Of a stretch of DNA of 64,000 nt, positions 1 through 8,527 are shown piece after piece. The stretch is from the NCBI GenBank assembly GCA_944389475.1, contig CALXMM010000007.1, positions 1 through 64,000 on the forward strand, written 5' to 3'. Origin of the DNA: an uncultured Clostridia bacterium. Its GTDB lineage: Bacteria > Bacillota > Clostridia > TANB77 > CAG-508. The translations under genes were made by a program, and so were the position numbers. The notes beneath the pieces are model-generated. The model had not been told where the DNA came from. It was given only the letters and a program-made list of their open reading frames with translations, and searched no databases. The number at the start of each line of letters is the position of its first letter. Positions within the stretch are counted from its first letter, which is position 1.

Positions 1-111
1 AAAGAAAAGGGTTGCCTAGAAATAGGTGGAAACTTAAAAACAACATCTTTAAAAAAGGCACTAAAATTAATTAGTGCTAGTGTGAACGAAGTTCACATTT
101 GTTCTGCTTGA
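1..111 (+). CDS. C-terminal end of an unidentified protein (partial)
   Basis: An open frame enters from the left edge and ends at TGA 109-111, giving 36 residues. The last residues read LISASVNEVHICSA. It is followed by a promoter-like site and trmB. I do not recognise the family from so short a tail. The first 22 bases are repeated exactly, inverted, at 35177-35198. A perfect TGTGAAC/GTTCACA hairpin (81-97) lies within the coding part. Confidence 0.45.
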   Translation, partial: KEKGCLEIGGNLKTTSLKKALKLISASVNEVHICSA

Positions 112-120
112 ATTAAAGTC

Positions 121-149
121 TTGTAATAAAACAATATCTAGTATATAAT
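121..149 (+). promoter_or_regulatory. Sigma-A type promoter for trmB
   Basis: TTGTAA (121-126) and TATAAT (144-149) are separated by 17 bp, about 30 bp upstream of the trmB start. The -35 box matches 4 of 6 consensus bases and the -10 box is perfect. Confidence 0.6.
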
Positions 150-177
150 AAAATCCAAACATGAAAGGAGAAAGAAA

Positions 178-837
178 ATGAGAATTAGGTTTAAGCCTTG
201 GGCTAGGCCAGAATTAGAAGCTTGTAAATTCTATATAGATAATCCAGAAGACTACAAAGGTAAATGGAAAACAGTTTTTAAAAATCCTAATAATCCAATA
301 CATCTCGAACTTGGATGTGGGAAAGGGAATTTTATATCTCAAATAGCTATTCAAAATCCAAATATAAATTATATAGCAATAGATTTAGTAGATGCTATGC
401 TTGGTTTGGCAAAAAGGAATGTAGAACAAGCCTTTGCAGAGAAGAATATAGAACCGGATAATGTTATACTTACTAGATTTGATATTGAAAGAATTTTATT
501 AATAATGGACCATAATGATAAAATAGATAGAATTTATATAAACTTTTGTAATCCATGGCCAAGAGGAAAACATAGAAAAAAAAGATTAACACATACAAGA
601 CAGTTGGAAAAATATAAAGAATTTTTAGTGCCAAATGGAGAGATTTATTTTAAAACAGATGATGATGATTTATTCGAATCCAGTATAAATTACTTTAAAG
701 AAAGTGGTTTTGATATTATTAAAATAACATATGATTTACATAGCGAAACAGATTGGGAAGATATACAAACAGAACATGAGAAAATGTTTTCAGAAAAAGG
801 TATTAAAATAAAAGCTTTAATCGCAAAGCTTAAATAA
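178..837 (+). CDS. trmB: tRNA (guanine-N7-)-methyltransferase TrmB
   Basis: This enzyme transfers a methyl group from S-adenosylmethionine to N7 of guanosine 46 in the tRNA variable loop. The 219-residue length is normal for the family. The N-terminus ([16 protein letters not shown]) is typical of Bacillota TrmB. The SAM-binding motif [10 protein letters not shown] lies near residue 43, and the signature [17 protein letters not shown] lies near residue 124, with its acidic and basic residues in place. An AAAGGAGAAAG ribosome binding site precedes the ATG. The gene is 12 bp ahead of ispG and probably co-transcribed with it. Confidence 0.95.
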   Translation: MRIRFKPWARPELEACKFYIDNPEDYKGKWKTVFKNPNNPIHLELGCGKGNFISQIAIQNPNINYIAIDLVDAMLGLAKRNVEQAFAEKNIEPDNVILTRFDIERILLIMDHNDKIDRIYINFCNPWPRGKHRKKRLTHTRQLEKYKEFLVPNGEIYFKTDDDDLFESSINYFKESGFDIIKITYDLHSETDWEDIQTEHEKMFSEKGIKIKALIAKLK

Positions 838-849
838 TGGGGGAATAAT

Positions 850-1908
850 ATGAATAAAAGAAACGAAACTAGACCTATTAAAGTAGGAAATGTCCAAATA
901 GGAGGACAAAATAAAGTTATTATTCAATCTATGACTAATACAAAGACTAAAGATGTAGAAAATACAGTAAAACAAATTCTTGAATTAGAAAAAGCAGGTT
1001 GCGAAATAATACGTGTTGCTTGTTTAGATATGGATGATGCGAAATCTATTAAAGAAATTAAAAAACAAATCCATATTCCAATTGTTGCAGATATTCATTT
1101 TGATTATAGAATTGCTATTTGTGCAATAGAAGCTGGCGTGGATAAAGTTAGAATCAATCCAGGAAATATAGGTGGAAAAGATAGAGTAAAGGCTGTAGTT
1201 GATAAATGCAAAGAATTTAATGTACCTATTAGAATTGGTGTTAATGCGGGTTCATTAGAAAAAGATTTGTTAGAAAAATATGGAGGAAAACCAACTGCTA
1301 GAGCTATGGTAGAAAGTGCAAGAAGACATGTAGAAATCTTGGAAGATTTGGAATTTTATGATATTGCATTATCTCTAAAAGCATCCAATTTGGATTTATG
1401 CATAGAAAGTTATGAGGAAGCTGCTAAAGAATTTAAATATCCATTGCACTTAGGTATTACGGAGGCTGGTACAAAATTTAGTGGTACGATAAAGTCAAGC
1501 ATTGGTTTAGGAGTTCTTTTAAGAGAAGGTATAGGGGATACCATAAGAGTTTCATTATCTGATAATCCTATAGAAGAAATTAAAGTTGCTAAAGAGATTT
1601 TAAAGGATTGTAATTTATACAGAAATGTTCCTACATTGGTTTCTTGTCCTACTTGTGGTAGAACACAAATTGATTTAATTCCAATGGCTAAAGAAGTAGA
1701 AAACTTTTTACAGAATATAAATAGTGATATTACTGTTGCTGTTATGGGTTGTGCTGTAAACGGACCTGGAGAAGCAAGCAATGCAGATATTGGTATCGCT
1801 GGAGGAGTAAAAGAAGGGTTACTATTTAAAAAAGGTAAAATTATTAGAAAAATTCCTCAAGAAAATATAGTAAAAGAATTAGAAGAGGAAATATTAAAAA
1901 TAATTTAA
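850..1908 (+). CDS. ispG: 4-hydroxy-3-methylbut-2-en-1-yl diphosphate synthase IspG
   Basis: IspG is the iron-sulfur enzyme of the MEP isoprenoid pathway. It reductively opens methylerythritol cyclodiphosphate to HMBPP. At 352 residues it is the short bacterial form without a plant-type insert. The N-terminal TIM-barrel part contains [10 protein letters not shown] and VRINPGNIG. The C-terminal part carries the [4Fe-4S] cysteines: C266 and C269 in SCPTCGRT and C301 in [10 protein letters not shown]. It follows trmB after 12 bp and precedes a peptidase-like gene after 22 bp, consistent with one short operon. Confidence 0.96.
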   Translation: MNKRNETRPIKVGNVQIGGQNKVIIQSMTNTKTKDVENTVKQILELEKAGCEIIRVACLDMDDAKSIKEIKKQIHIPIVADIHFDYRIAICAIEAGVDKVRINPGNIGGKDRVKAVVDKCKEFNVPIRIGVNAGSLEKDLLEKYGGKPTARAMVESARRHVEILEDLEFYDIALSLKASNLDLCIESYEEAAKEFKYPLHLGITEAGTKFSGTIKSSIGLGVLLREGIGDTIRVSLSDNPIEEIKVAKEILKDCNLYRNVPTLVSCPTCGRTQIDLIPMAKEVENFLQNINSDITVAVMGCAVNGPGEASNADIGIAGGVKEGLLFKKGKIIRKIPQENIVKELEEEILKII

Positions 1909-1930
1909 AGCTTTTAAGGAGGTTGAAAAA

Positions 1931-2596
1931 TTGCAAAAAAAGGCTGTTATTATTGGTGGAGGTGAAATTGGAAGAAAAGGAACGGATTACGAAACTAAAA
2001 ATATAGATAAAGAAATTGTTGCTTTAGCAAATAGGGAATCTCCAAATTTCCTTTTTATCGGTTTTGCTAATGTTAATCATATAGAATCATATTTTAGAGT
2101 TATAAAAAGAAATTATAGAAATTTAGGATGTAATTGTAAAACTATTTTAAAAAAGCAATTAGATGAAAGAGAATTGATTCTAGAGCGTTTTAATAATGCT
2201 GATATAATTTATATTGGTGGAGGAAATACATTGGAATTAATGCGTATTCTAAAGAAATATGATATGGTTTCTTTAATAGAAGAGGCTTATAATTCTGGAA
2301 AAGTTATTTGTGGACTTAGTGCGGGTGCTATTGCAATTTGTAAATATGGCTGTTCTGATTCTAGAAAGTATAAAGAATTCAAATTAACAAAAGTTACAGG
2401 AATTGGTTTGGTAAATTTATTAGTATGTCCTCACTACAATTTGGAAGGAAGACAAGAAGAATTAGAAAGAATTATGAAAAAAACAAGAAAGATAAAAGGT
2501 GTTGGACTTAAAAATTTACAAGCTTTAAAAATTGTTGATGACAATATTAGTATAATCTCGGATAATGGTGATAAATTAGTAAAGTTTATTAATTAA
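1931..2596 (+). CDS. Peptidase E-like (S51 family) serine hydrolase
   Basis: This 221-residue protein resembles the S51 family (aspartyl dipeptidase PepE, cyanophycinase). Visible marks are IIGGGEIGRKG at the N-terminus, YIGGGNTLEL near residue 98 and the nucleophile elbow GLSAGA near residue 132. Downstream histidines (CPHYNLEGR) fit the family. The start is a TTG at 1931, chosen because AAGGAGGT ends 7 bp upstream. The substrate cannot be told from sequence; an alpha-aspartyl dipeptide or an acyl-peptide is the family's usual range. It is the last gene before the pta promoter. Confidence 0.8.
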   Translation: MQKKAVIIGGGEIGRKGTDYETKNIDKEIVALANRESPNFLFIGFANVNHIESYFRVIKRNYRNLGCNCKTILKKQLDERELILERFNNADIIYIGGGNTLELMRILKKYDMVSLIEEAYNSGKVICGLSAGAIAICKYGCSDSRKYKEFKLTKVTGIGLVNLLVCPHYNLEGRQEELERIMKKTRKIKGVGLKNLQALKIVDDNISIISDNGDKLVKFIN

Positions 2597-2610
2597 TATT
2601 ATGATTTTTC

Positions 2611-2639
2611 TTGCCAATAACAAAATACTATTATATAAT
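2611..2639 (+). promoter_or_regulatory. Sigma-A promoter for pta-ackA
   Basis: TTGCCA (2611-2616) and TATAAT (2634-2639) are separated by exactly 17 bp. They lie just after the peptidase-like gene and leave a leader of about 85 nt before pta. Confidence 0.75.
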
Positions 2640-2726
2640 AATCAATGATTGCAATATTAAATTGAGCTCTAAATATTATATCCATATATTACTTATTTTA
2701 AGTAATAATATTAAAGGAGGATACAA

Positions 2727-3737
2727 ATGGCTTTTATAGATGAAATAAAAAACAGAGCAAAACAAGAAATAAAAACGATAGTACTTCCAGAATCATATGA
2801 TGATAGAACTTTAAAAGCTACATCGGAGGTAATAAAACAAGATTTTGCAAAAATAATCTTAATTGGTAATAAGGAACAAATACTAAAAAGAGCCAAAGAA
2901 CTTGATTTAAATAATATCGACAAAGTAGAAATAGTTAATCCACAAAACTCAGATTTGTATAATGAATTTGTGGAGAGTTTTTACGAACTAAGAAAACACA
3001 AATATATATCATTAGAAAAAGCTAAAGAAATTATGCTAGATAATATTTATTTTGGAATGATGATGGTAAAGCATGGGTATGCAGATGGACTAGTTTCTGG
3101 AGCTGTACATTCTACATCAGATACTTTAAGACCAGCACTTCAAATATTAAAAACTGCTCCTGGAATAAAATTAGTATCAGCTTTTTTTATGATGGTAGTT
3201 CCAAACTGTACTTTGGGTGAAAATGGTGTTTTCTTATTTTCAGATTGTGGACTTAACGAAAATCCAGATAGTGAAGTTTTATCTGAAATTGCTATTGCAT
3301 CTAGCAATAGTTTTAAATTACTAACTGGTAAGGAACCAAAAATAGCAATGCTTTCTTATTCTTCTCATGGAAGTGCTAAGTCTGAGTTAACTAACAAGGT
3401 AATTGAAGCAACAAATTTAGTTAAACAAAAAGCACCAAATTTATTAGTAGATGGTGAATTGCAGTTGGATGCTGCAATTATACCTGAAGTTGCTGAATAC
3501 AAAGCAAAGGGGAGTCCTTTAAAAGGGAGAGCTAATATATTAATTTTTCCAGATTTAAATGCTGGTAATATTGGATATAAATTAGTTCAAAGACTTGCAA
3601 ATGCAGAAGCATATGGTCCTTTATGTCAGGGAATTTCAAAACCTGTAAATGATTTATCTAGAGGATGTACTAGCAAGGATATAGAAGGTGTTATTGCAAT
3701 TACAGCAGTACAAGCGCAGGAGCAAGCTAAAATATAA
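2727..3737 (+). CDS. pta: Phosphate acetyltransferase Pta
   Basis: Pta converts acetyl-CoA and phosphate to acetyl phosphate and CoA. This is the first step of the acetate and ATP-generating branch of anaerobic fermentation. The 336-residue protein is the short single-domain form. Recognisable stretches are IVLPESYDDRT near the N-terminus, GLVSGAVHSTSDTLRPALQI in the middle and NILIFPDLNAGNIGYKLVQR near residue 270. The RBS is AAAGGAGG 7 bp upstream. The next gene is acetate kinase, the usual partner, 28 bp downstream. Confidence 0.96.
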   Translation: MAFIDEIKNRAKQEIKTIVLPESYDDRTLKATSEVIKQDFAKIILIGNKEQILKRAKELDLNNIDKVEIVNPQNSDLYNEFVESFYELRKHKYISLEKAKEIMLDNIYFGMMMVKHGYADGLVSGAVHSTSDTLRPALQILKTAPGIKLVSAFFMMVVPNCTLGENGVFLFSDCGLNENPDSEVLSEIAIASSNSFKLLTGKEPKIAMLSYSSHGSAKSELTNKVIEATNLVKQKAPNLLVDGELQLDAAIIPEVAEYKAKGSPLKGRANILIFPDLNAGNIGYKLVQRLANAEAYGPLCQGISKPVNDLSRGCTSKDIEGVIAITAVQAQEQAKI

Positions 3738-3765
3738 AATAAAAAAATAAATGGAGGAATTGTTT

Positions 3766-4956
3766 ATGAAAATTTTAGTAGTTAATTGTGGTAGTTCATC
3801 ACTAAAGTATCAATTAATTGACATGGATACAGATGAAGTATTAGCATCAGGAAAATACGAAAGAATAGGGGAAGAAGCATCTTTTATAACTCATAAAGTT
3901 CATGGTAAAAAATATAGAATAGACAAAACAGCTCTTAATCATAAAGATGCAATTGAATTTACTTTAGCACAATTTACAAATCCAGAATATAAAGTAATAG
4001 ATAGTTTAGATGAGATTGGAGCTATTGGTCATAGAGTTGTTCATGGTGGAGAAATTTTCAAAAAATCAGCATTAATTGATGATAAGGTTATAGAACAAAT
4101 TAAAGAATGTGGAGAATTTGCACCTTTACATAATCCGGGAGCTGCACTAGGAATGGAAGCTTGTAAAAAATTAATGCCAGGTAAGCCAATGGTTGCAGTA
4201 TTTGATACAACATTCCATCAAACAATGCCAAAAGAAAATTATATTTATCCTATACCTTATAAATATTATGAAAAATATGGTGTAAGAAAATATGGTGCTC
4301 ATGGTACATCTCATAATTATGTATCACATAGATTAGCAGAAATAGTTAACAAAGATATTAAAGATTTAAAAATTGTATCTTGCCATTTAGGACAAGGTTC
4401 AAGTGTTTGTGCTATTAAAGATGGTAAATCAATTGATACAAGTATGGGATTAACACCTTTAGGTGGAGTTCCAATGGTTACAAGAAGTGGTGATTTAGAC
4501 CCATCAGTAGTTACATATATTATGAAAAAAGAAAATCTTTCAGCTCAAGAAATGCAAGATATACTAAATGAACAATCAGGTGCTACTGGAATATCTGGAG
4601 AAGCTCCAGACTTTAGAGAAATTGAAAACGCTGCAGATGCTGGAAGCGAAAGAGCAGAAGTTGCAATGAAAAACTTTGAATACGGAGTTGCAAGTTATAT
4701 TGCTAAATATGCTGTTTTAATGAATGGTGTAGATTATATTATATTTACAGGTGGTATTGGAGAAAATACACCTAGAATAAGAAGAGAAATATGTAAAAAA
4801 CTAGCTTTTATGGGAGTAGAATTTAATGATGAAGCTAATAATGTTAGAGGAGAAGAAACAGAACTTTCAACAGCTGATTCAAAAGTTAAGGTATATATTA
4901 TTCCAACAAACGAAGAATTAATGATAGCTAGAGAAACATTAGCTTTAATTAAATAA
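3766..4956 (+). CDS. ackA: Acetate kinase AckA
   Basis: AckA transfers phosphate from acetyl phosphate to ADP, making acetate and ATP. The 396-residue length is standard. The ATG at 3766 is preferred over the in-frame ATG at 3751, because the GGAGG ribosome binding site lies between the two. The protein then starts MKILVVNCGSSSLKYQ, the family's first signature. The second signature is AVFDTTFHQTMP, and the ASKHA ATPase motifs GAHGTSHNYV and FTGGIGENTPRIR are intact. It is co-transcribed with pta and ends at a strong terminator. Confidence 0.97.
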   Translation: MKILVVNCGSSSLKYQLIDMDTDEVLASGKYERIGEEASFITHKVHGKKYRIDKTALNHKDAIEFTLAQFTNPEYKVIDSLDEIGAIGHRVVHGGEIFKKSALIDDKVIEQIKECGEFAPLHNPGAALGMEACKKLMPGKPMVAVFDTTFHQTMPKENYIYPIPYKYYEKYGVRKYGAHGTSHNYVSHRLAEIVNKDIKDLKIVSCHLGQGSSVCAIKDGKSIDTSMGLTPLGGVPMVTRSGDLDPSVVTYIMKKENLSAQEMQDILNEQSGATGISGEAPDFREIENAADAGSERAEVAMKNFEYGVASYIAKYAVLMNGVDYIIFTGGIGENTPRIRREICKKLAFMGVEFNDEANNVRGEETELSTADSKVKVYIIPTNEELMIARETLALIK

Positions 4957-4970
4957 TTCGAATTTAAAGC

Positions 4971-5007
4971 AAAAAGAAAGTAGAGCCAAAATCTACTTTC
5001 TTTTTTT
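4971..5007 (+). terminator. Rho-independent terminator after ackA
   Basis: A hairpin with arms AAAAAGAAAGTAGA and TCTACTTTCTTTTT is separated by a 7-nt loop and followed by a T run. It lies 15 bp after the ackA stop. Confidence 0.85.
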
Positions 5008-5064
5008 CTATGCAAAAGTTTGGAATTTACCTTTTTTCTAGGTATAATAATATATTATTTTTAT

Positions 5065-5092
5065 ACCATAATTGACATAATTTCATATTATA
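5065..5092 (+). promoter_or_regulatory. Possible sigma-K type promoter for spoVFB
   Basis: The string AC (5065-5066), then 17 bp, then CATATTATA (5084-5092) fits the mother-cell sigma-K pattern AC-N16/17-CATANNNTA. The sigma-A type -35 nearby (TTGACA at 5072) has no well-spaced -10. In Bacillus subtilis the spoVF operon is sigma-K dependent, so the match is plausible, but the motif is short and the region is AT-rich. Confidence 0.35.
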
Positions 5093-5122
5093 TATTAAAG
5101 ATAATATGAAAGGAGGTCAGTT

Positions 5123-5701
5123 ATGGAACTAGAAAATATAAATATTGGTTTTACAATGACTGGTTCATTTTGTACATTCAAAAAAGTAATACCTAAAATA
5201 AAAGAATTAAAGGAAATGGGAGCAAATATAATTCCAATAATGTCATATAATAGTTATAACTTAGATACAAAATTTGGCACTGCAAAGGACTTTATTGATG
5301 AAATAGAAAATATTACAAATAATAAAATAATTCATACAATACAAGGTGCAGAGCCAATAGGACCTAAGGGATTAACAGATATTATGGTTGTTGCACCATG
5401 CTCTGGAAATACAATAGCAAAGCTTGCAAACAGTATAATTGATACTCCAGCTACCATGGCTATAAAATCTCATTTAAGAAATCAGAAGCCTGTGGTTATA
5501 GGTATATCAACTAATGATGGTCTTTCGGGTTCAGCAGAAAACATAGGAAAATTATTAAATAGAAAGAATTATTTCTTTGTACCTTTTACACAAGATAATC
5601 CAATTACTAAACCTACATCTTTAGTATTTAAGTTTGACTATTTAATTCCAACAATTAAGGAGGCTTTGCAACGTAAACAGTTACAGCCAATCATAGGATA
5701 A
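5123..5701 (+). CDS. spoVFB: Dipicolinate synthase subunit B
   Basis: Subunit B of dipicolinate synthase is a flavoprotein-fold protein. With subunit A it makes the spore-core metabolite dipicolinic acid in the mother cell. The 192 residues match the family: NIGFTMTGSFCTFKKVIP at the N-terminus, then PIGPKGLTDIMVVAPCSGNT and a C-terminal VPFTQDNPITKPTSLV. The RBS AAAGGAGGT precedes the ATG. Subunit A (spoVFA) is normally directly upstream; here the gene stands alone between an ackA terminator and a convergent recombinase. The partner must be elsewhere or absent. Confidence 0.93.
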   Translation: MELENINIGFTMTGSFCTFKKVIPKIKELKEMGANIIPIMSYNSYNLDTKFGTAKDFIDEIENITNNKIIHTIQGAEPIGPKGLTDIMVVAPCSGNTIAKLANSIIDTPATMAIKSHLRNQKPVVIGISTNDGLSGSAENIGKLLNRKNYFFVPFTQDNPITKPTSLVFKFDYLIPTIKEALQRKQLQPIIG

Positions 5702-5705
5702 AAAT

Positions 5706-5738
5706 AAAGTGTACATGAATAATGTACACTTTAAATAT
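5706..5738. terminator. Convergent terminator between spoVFB and xer
   Basis: A perfect 11-bp stem, AAAGTGTACAT (5706-5716) with ATGTACACTTT (5722-5732), has a 5-nt loop. The T-rich flank is best on the minus strand, so it probably ends the recombinase transcript and also spoVFB. Confidence 0.75.
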
Positions 5739-6722
5739 TTATTTTTCAGCAGAAAAATCAGATAGGGGATTTACATCTACAGCATTTCTAACTTGTTCAT
5801 TAGCAACATGTGTATAAATCTCTGTTGTAGAAATACTTTCATGGCCTAGAAGTTCTTGCAAAGCTCTTATATCTACATTTCCATATTGATACATTAATGT
5901 TGCTGCTGTATGTCTTAATTTATGTGTAGAATATTTTTTTGTATCCAAACCTGCACGAGTTAATTCCTTATCTACAACATATTGAACAGTTCTTTTACTT
6001 ATACGTTCTTTTCTTTCACTTAAGAATAATGCTTTAGTTGAATCTGGTTTTACACCTATTTTAGGTCGAACATTAAGATATTTATCTATAGCAGACATGC
6101 ATGCTTTATTTAAGTATATAGTTCTTTCCTTGTTACCTTTACCAATTACAGTCATTTTTGCATCATCAAAAGAAATATCATTAATATTTATTCCTACTAA
6201 TTCTGAAAGTCTTAAACCACAATTTAAAAATAAGGTAATAATTGCATAATCTCTTTCTGAGTTTCTTTCTTCATCACTTGTAACATTCAGTAATTTCTTA
6301 CTATCATCTAATGTTAAATATTTAGGCATACGTTTTTCAATTTTAGGTGTTTCCAAATTTTGAGCTGGATTTTTTTCTATTAAATTAGCCTTTTGAGATA
6401 AATAATTAAAAAACACACGTATACTACTTACTTTTCTTGCACGAGTAGCAGCTTTGCTATGATGTGTAGTAGTTAAATATGCAAGAAAAGCATGAATATC
6501 ATTTAATTCGATTTTTTTAATTACATCAATTGATAAATCTTTTATACTAATATCTTTAAAATCTTTTGCATTGGTAAGATGAAAATGAACCATAATAAAT
6601 TTTAAAAACATTGCTAAATCATAATTATATTCTTTAATAGTATTTGGTGATTTATTTAAAATTGTTACAGAATAATCTAAAAAAGAATTTAGATAATCTG
6701 GGTTCATATCACGAGATATCAT
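5739..6722 (-). CDS. Xer-type tyrosine recombinase
   Basis: This is a 327-residue site-specific recombinase of the XerC/XerD type. These enzymes resolve chromosome dimers at dif, or act in element integration. The N-terminal SAM-like core-binding domain spans roughly residues 8-115 and the catalytic domain roughly 130-320. The catalytic set is complete: R171 (GLRLSE), K195 (GKGNKER), H267 and R270 (THKLRHT), H294 (LLGHES) and Y303 (EIYTH). AGGAGG precedes the first ATG. It sits among housekeeping genes with no other phage or transposon genes nearby, so a chromosomal Xer role is more likely than an integrase role. Whether it is XerC or XerD cannot be decided. Confidence 0.88.
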   Translation of the reverse strand: MISRDMNPDYLNSFLDYSVTILNKSPNTIKEYNYDLAMFLKFIMVHFHLTNAKDFKDISIKDLSIDVIKKIELNDIHAFLAYLTTTHHSKAATRARKVSSIRVFFNYLSQKANLIEKNPAQNLETPKIEKRMPKYLTLDDSKKLLNVTSDEERNSERDYAIITLFLNCGLRLSELVGININDISFDDAKMTVIGKGNKERTIYLNKACMSAIDKYLNVRPKIGVKPDSTKALFLSERKERISKRTVQYVVDKELTRAGLDTKKYSTHKLRHTAATLMYQYGNVDIRALQELLGHESISTTEIYTHVANEQVRNAVDVNPLSDFSAEK

Positions 6723-6736
6723 TTTTGCCTCCTATA

Positions 6737-7744
6737 TTATTCTTCAAAATTAGACATATTATTTGATAATTTTTCTATTATTTCTATAATAAATGTAATT
6801 ATTACATAGCATAATGCAAAATTACTTTTGTTAAATAAATTCCCTATAAAAGAAGGAACAAATAATTGTGTTATAAAAAATCTTGAATATACATAATTCC
6901 CTGTAAATACAATTTGAAAATTAACATGATATTTATTATAAAATTCACATAAATAATCTAGTATATCAGAAGTTAATATTTCTGTAGCATTTAATCTATC
7001 ATTTGAATATACATGTAATACTTTGTTAAAATCTGCATTATCCATTTCTATATATTTTAAATAGGAATTTGTAGCACCTAAAGCATATGTAGTTATATAT
7101 TCAAGGTTCTCCGTATTAATTTTAGTGTAAGAAGGTATATTCTTATCCAATATTACTGTAGAGAAAATACCATTAAATACATTTTCCGTTGTAGTTGTGA
7201 CAGATATGTTAGATGCATAAAATTTGTAATTATCATTACTTTGACCACTTATAGTATCTTTTGCGATAAAAGAATTTAATTGTAAATCATCAAAACAAGC
7301 TGATTGATAATATTTTTCTTCGTTTGTAAAAGAAGTATTATTATAATTTAAATTAGGATTTATTAATTGTATAAACCTTCTAACAACATTAGTATATAAT
7401 AATTTAAATTTTTTAAATTCTAACAAAAATAGTACTATAAATACAGCTAAAAAAATTAATGGTATTAATGAAAATCCTAATTTAAGAGATTTTAAATATG
7501 TAAAAATAAAAATCATTAAAAAAGCTATAAAAGAAATCACTATTGCAATACAGTAAAATACTAGTTTTTTCTTTTTTTCATTAATTTCTGAAAAATCTAA
7601 TGCCTTAAATTTATTATATACATCCTCAAATTCTTGTGGAATTTCAGAAATATCAACTTTTTTAGTAGAAAATTTTGGCATTAAAATAAATTTAAAGACT
7701 AAAAATCCAACAAACAATATAATTAAAATTTCTAATATTAACAT
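6737..7744 (-). CDS. DUF3137-type membrane protein
   Basis: This 335-residue protein has one N-terminal hydrophobic segment (residues 3-24) and a two-helix hairpin at about 65-110. A predicted soluble domain follows, containing YYQSACFDDLQLNSFIAKD and ISGQSNDNYKFYAS. Another hydrophobic stretch lies near the C-terminus (about 300-325). The arrangement and motifs resemble DUF3137, a family often found beside LemA. Here lemA is divergent, 116 bp away, which supports the assignment. Function is unknown. The recombinase follows 14 bp downstream on the same strand. Confidence 0.65.
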   Translation of the reverse strand: MLILEILIILFVGFLVFKFILMPKFSTKKVDISEIPQEFEDVYNKFKALDFSEINEKKKKLVFYCIAIVISFIAFLMIFIFTYLKSLKLGFSLIPLIFLAVFIVLFLLEFKKFKLLYTNVVRRFIQLINPNLNYNNTSFTNEEKYYQSACFDDLQLNSFIAKDTISGQSNDNYKFYASNISVTTTTENVFNGIFSTVILDKNIPSYTKINTENLEYITTYALGATNSYLKYIEMDNADFNKVLHVYSNDRLNATEILTSDILDYLCEFYNKYHVNFQIVFTGNYVYSRFFITQLFVPSFIGNLFNKSNFALCYVIITFIIEIIEKLSNNMSNFEE

Positions 7745-7801
7745 ACGAAAAGTCCTCCTATTAGCAATATTTTATCATATCTTAAACTTTGTGTAAATTT
7801 T

Positions 7802-7830
7802 TTGACAATTTTTATAAAAAGTTTTATACT
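7802..7830 (+). promoter_or_regulatory. Sigma-A promoter for lemA
   Basis: TTGACA (7802-7807) and TATACT (7825-7830) have a 17-bp spacer, and the start codon follows about 30 bp later. This is one of the best consensus promoters in the window. Confidence 0.8.
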
Positions 7831-7860
7831 AAAAGTAATTATATATAGGGGAGGGCATAT

Positions 7861-8403
7861 ATGGCAATATATATTATATTAATAATTGTAATAGCATTAG
7901 TAGCATATGTTATTATCACATATAATCAATTTATAAAATTAAAAAAACAAATGAATAATTCATATAGTGTTATAGATGTGTACTTAAAAAAGAGATTTGA
8001 TTTAATACCAAATTTAGTTGAAGTTACAAAGGGATATGTTAAATATGAGGCAGATATTCTAACTAAGATAACAGAATATAGAACTCGATATAATAACAAT
8101 AAAGATAAAGATGCATTTAATAAATTAAACGATGAATATAATAATCTAATTTTGGTAGTAGAAAATTATCCAGAATTAAAGGCAAGCGAACAATTTTTAA
8201 AATTACAGAAAAGTATAATAAAAGTAGAAAGTGAATTACAAGCTGCTAGAAGAATTTATAATAATGATACTACTAAATATAATACTAAGTTAAATGTTTT
8301 TCCTTCAAATATAATTGGTAAAATGTTTAATTTTAAAGAAGGAAATTTGTTTGAGTTAGAAGATAGAAAAGTAGAAAGTAAAAATGTTAATGTAAATATG
8401 TAA
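7861..8403 (+). CDS. lemA: LemA family protein
   Basis: LemA proteins have one N-terminal membrane helix followed by a long antiparallel helical bundle. This 180-residue copy shows the helix at residues 2-21 and then the family hallmark VYLKKRFDLIPNLVEVTKGY at about 44-63. The helical part ends with LKLQKSIIKVESELQAARRIYN, also typical. The C-terminal tail contains NIIGKMFNFKE, matching the usual FPxxxxAxxFxF end. The role of the family is not settled; membrane-linked complexes with DUF3137 or DUF2207 proteins are common. GGGGAGGG precedes the ATG. Confidence 0.9.
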   Translation: MAIYIILIIVIALVAYVIITYNQFIKLKKQMNNSYSVIDVYLKKRFDLIPNLVEVTKGYVKYEADILTKITEYRTRYNNNKDKDAFNKLNDEYNNLILVVENYPELKASEQFLKLQKSIIKVESELQAARRIYNNDTTKYNTKLNVFPSNIIGKMFNFKEGNLFELEDRKVESKNVNVNM

Positions 8404-8406
8404 ATA

Positions 8407-8442
8407 AAAAAACTGCGAGACTTTAAAACTCGTAGTTTTTTT
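8407..8442 (+). terminator. Terminator after lemA
   Basis: Arms AAAAAACTGCGAG and CTCGTAGTTTTTTT form a stem with one G-U pair and a 9-nt loop, ending in a T run. Confidence 0.85.
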
Positions 8443-8466
8443 GACAAAATTTCTTATAAAAAAGGG

Positions 8467-8495
8467 TTTAAAAAAGTTTTTATTATTGATATAAT
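8467..8495 (+). promoter_or_regulatory. Sigma-A promoter for the DnaB-like gene
   Basis: TTTAAA (8467-8472), a 17-bp spacer and TATAAT (8490-8495) lie about 30 bp upstream of the start. Confidence 0.55.
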
Positions 8496-8527
8496 TAAAA
8501 AAATTAAAATTGCAAAAGGAGAAAAAA

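Noticed and set aside
5739-6722. Integrase of a mobile element
   Set aside because: All Xer catalytic residues are present, but there are no attachment repeats, tRNA gene or other phage-like genes beside it; a chromosomal Xer role is simpler.
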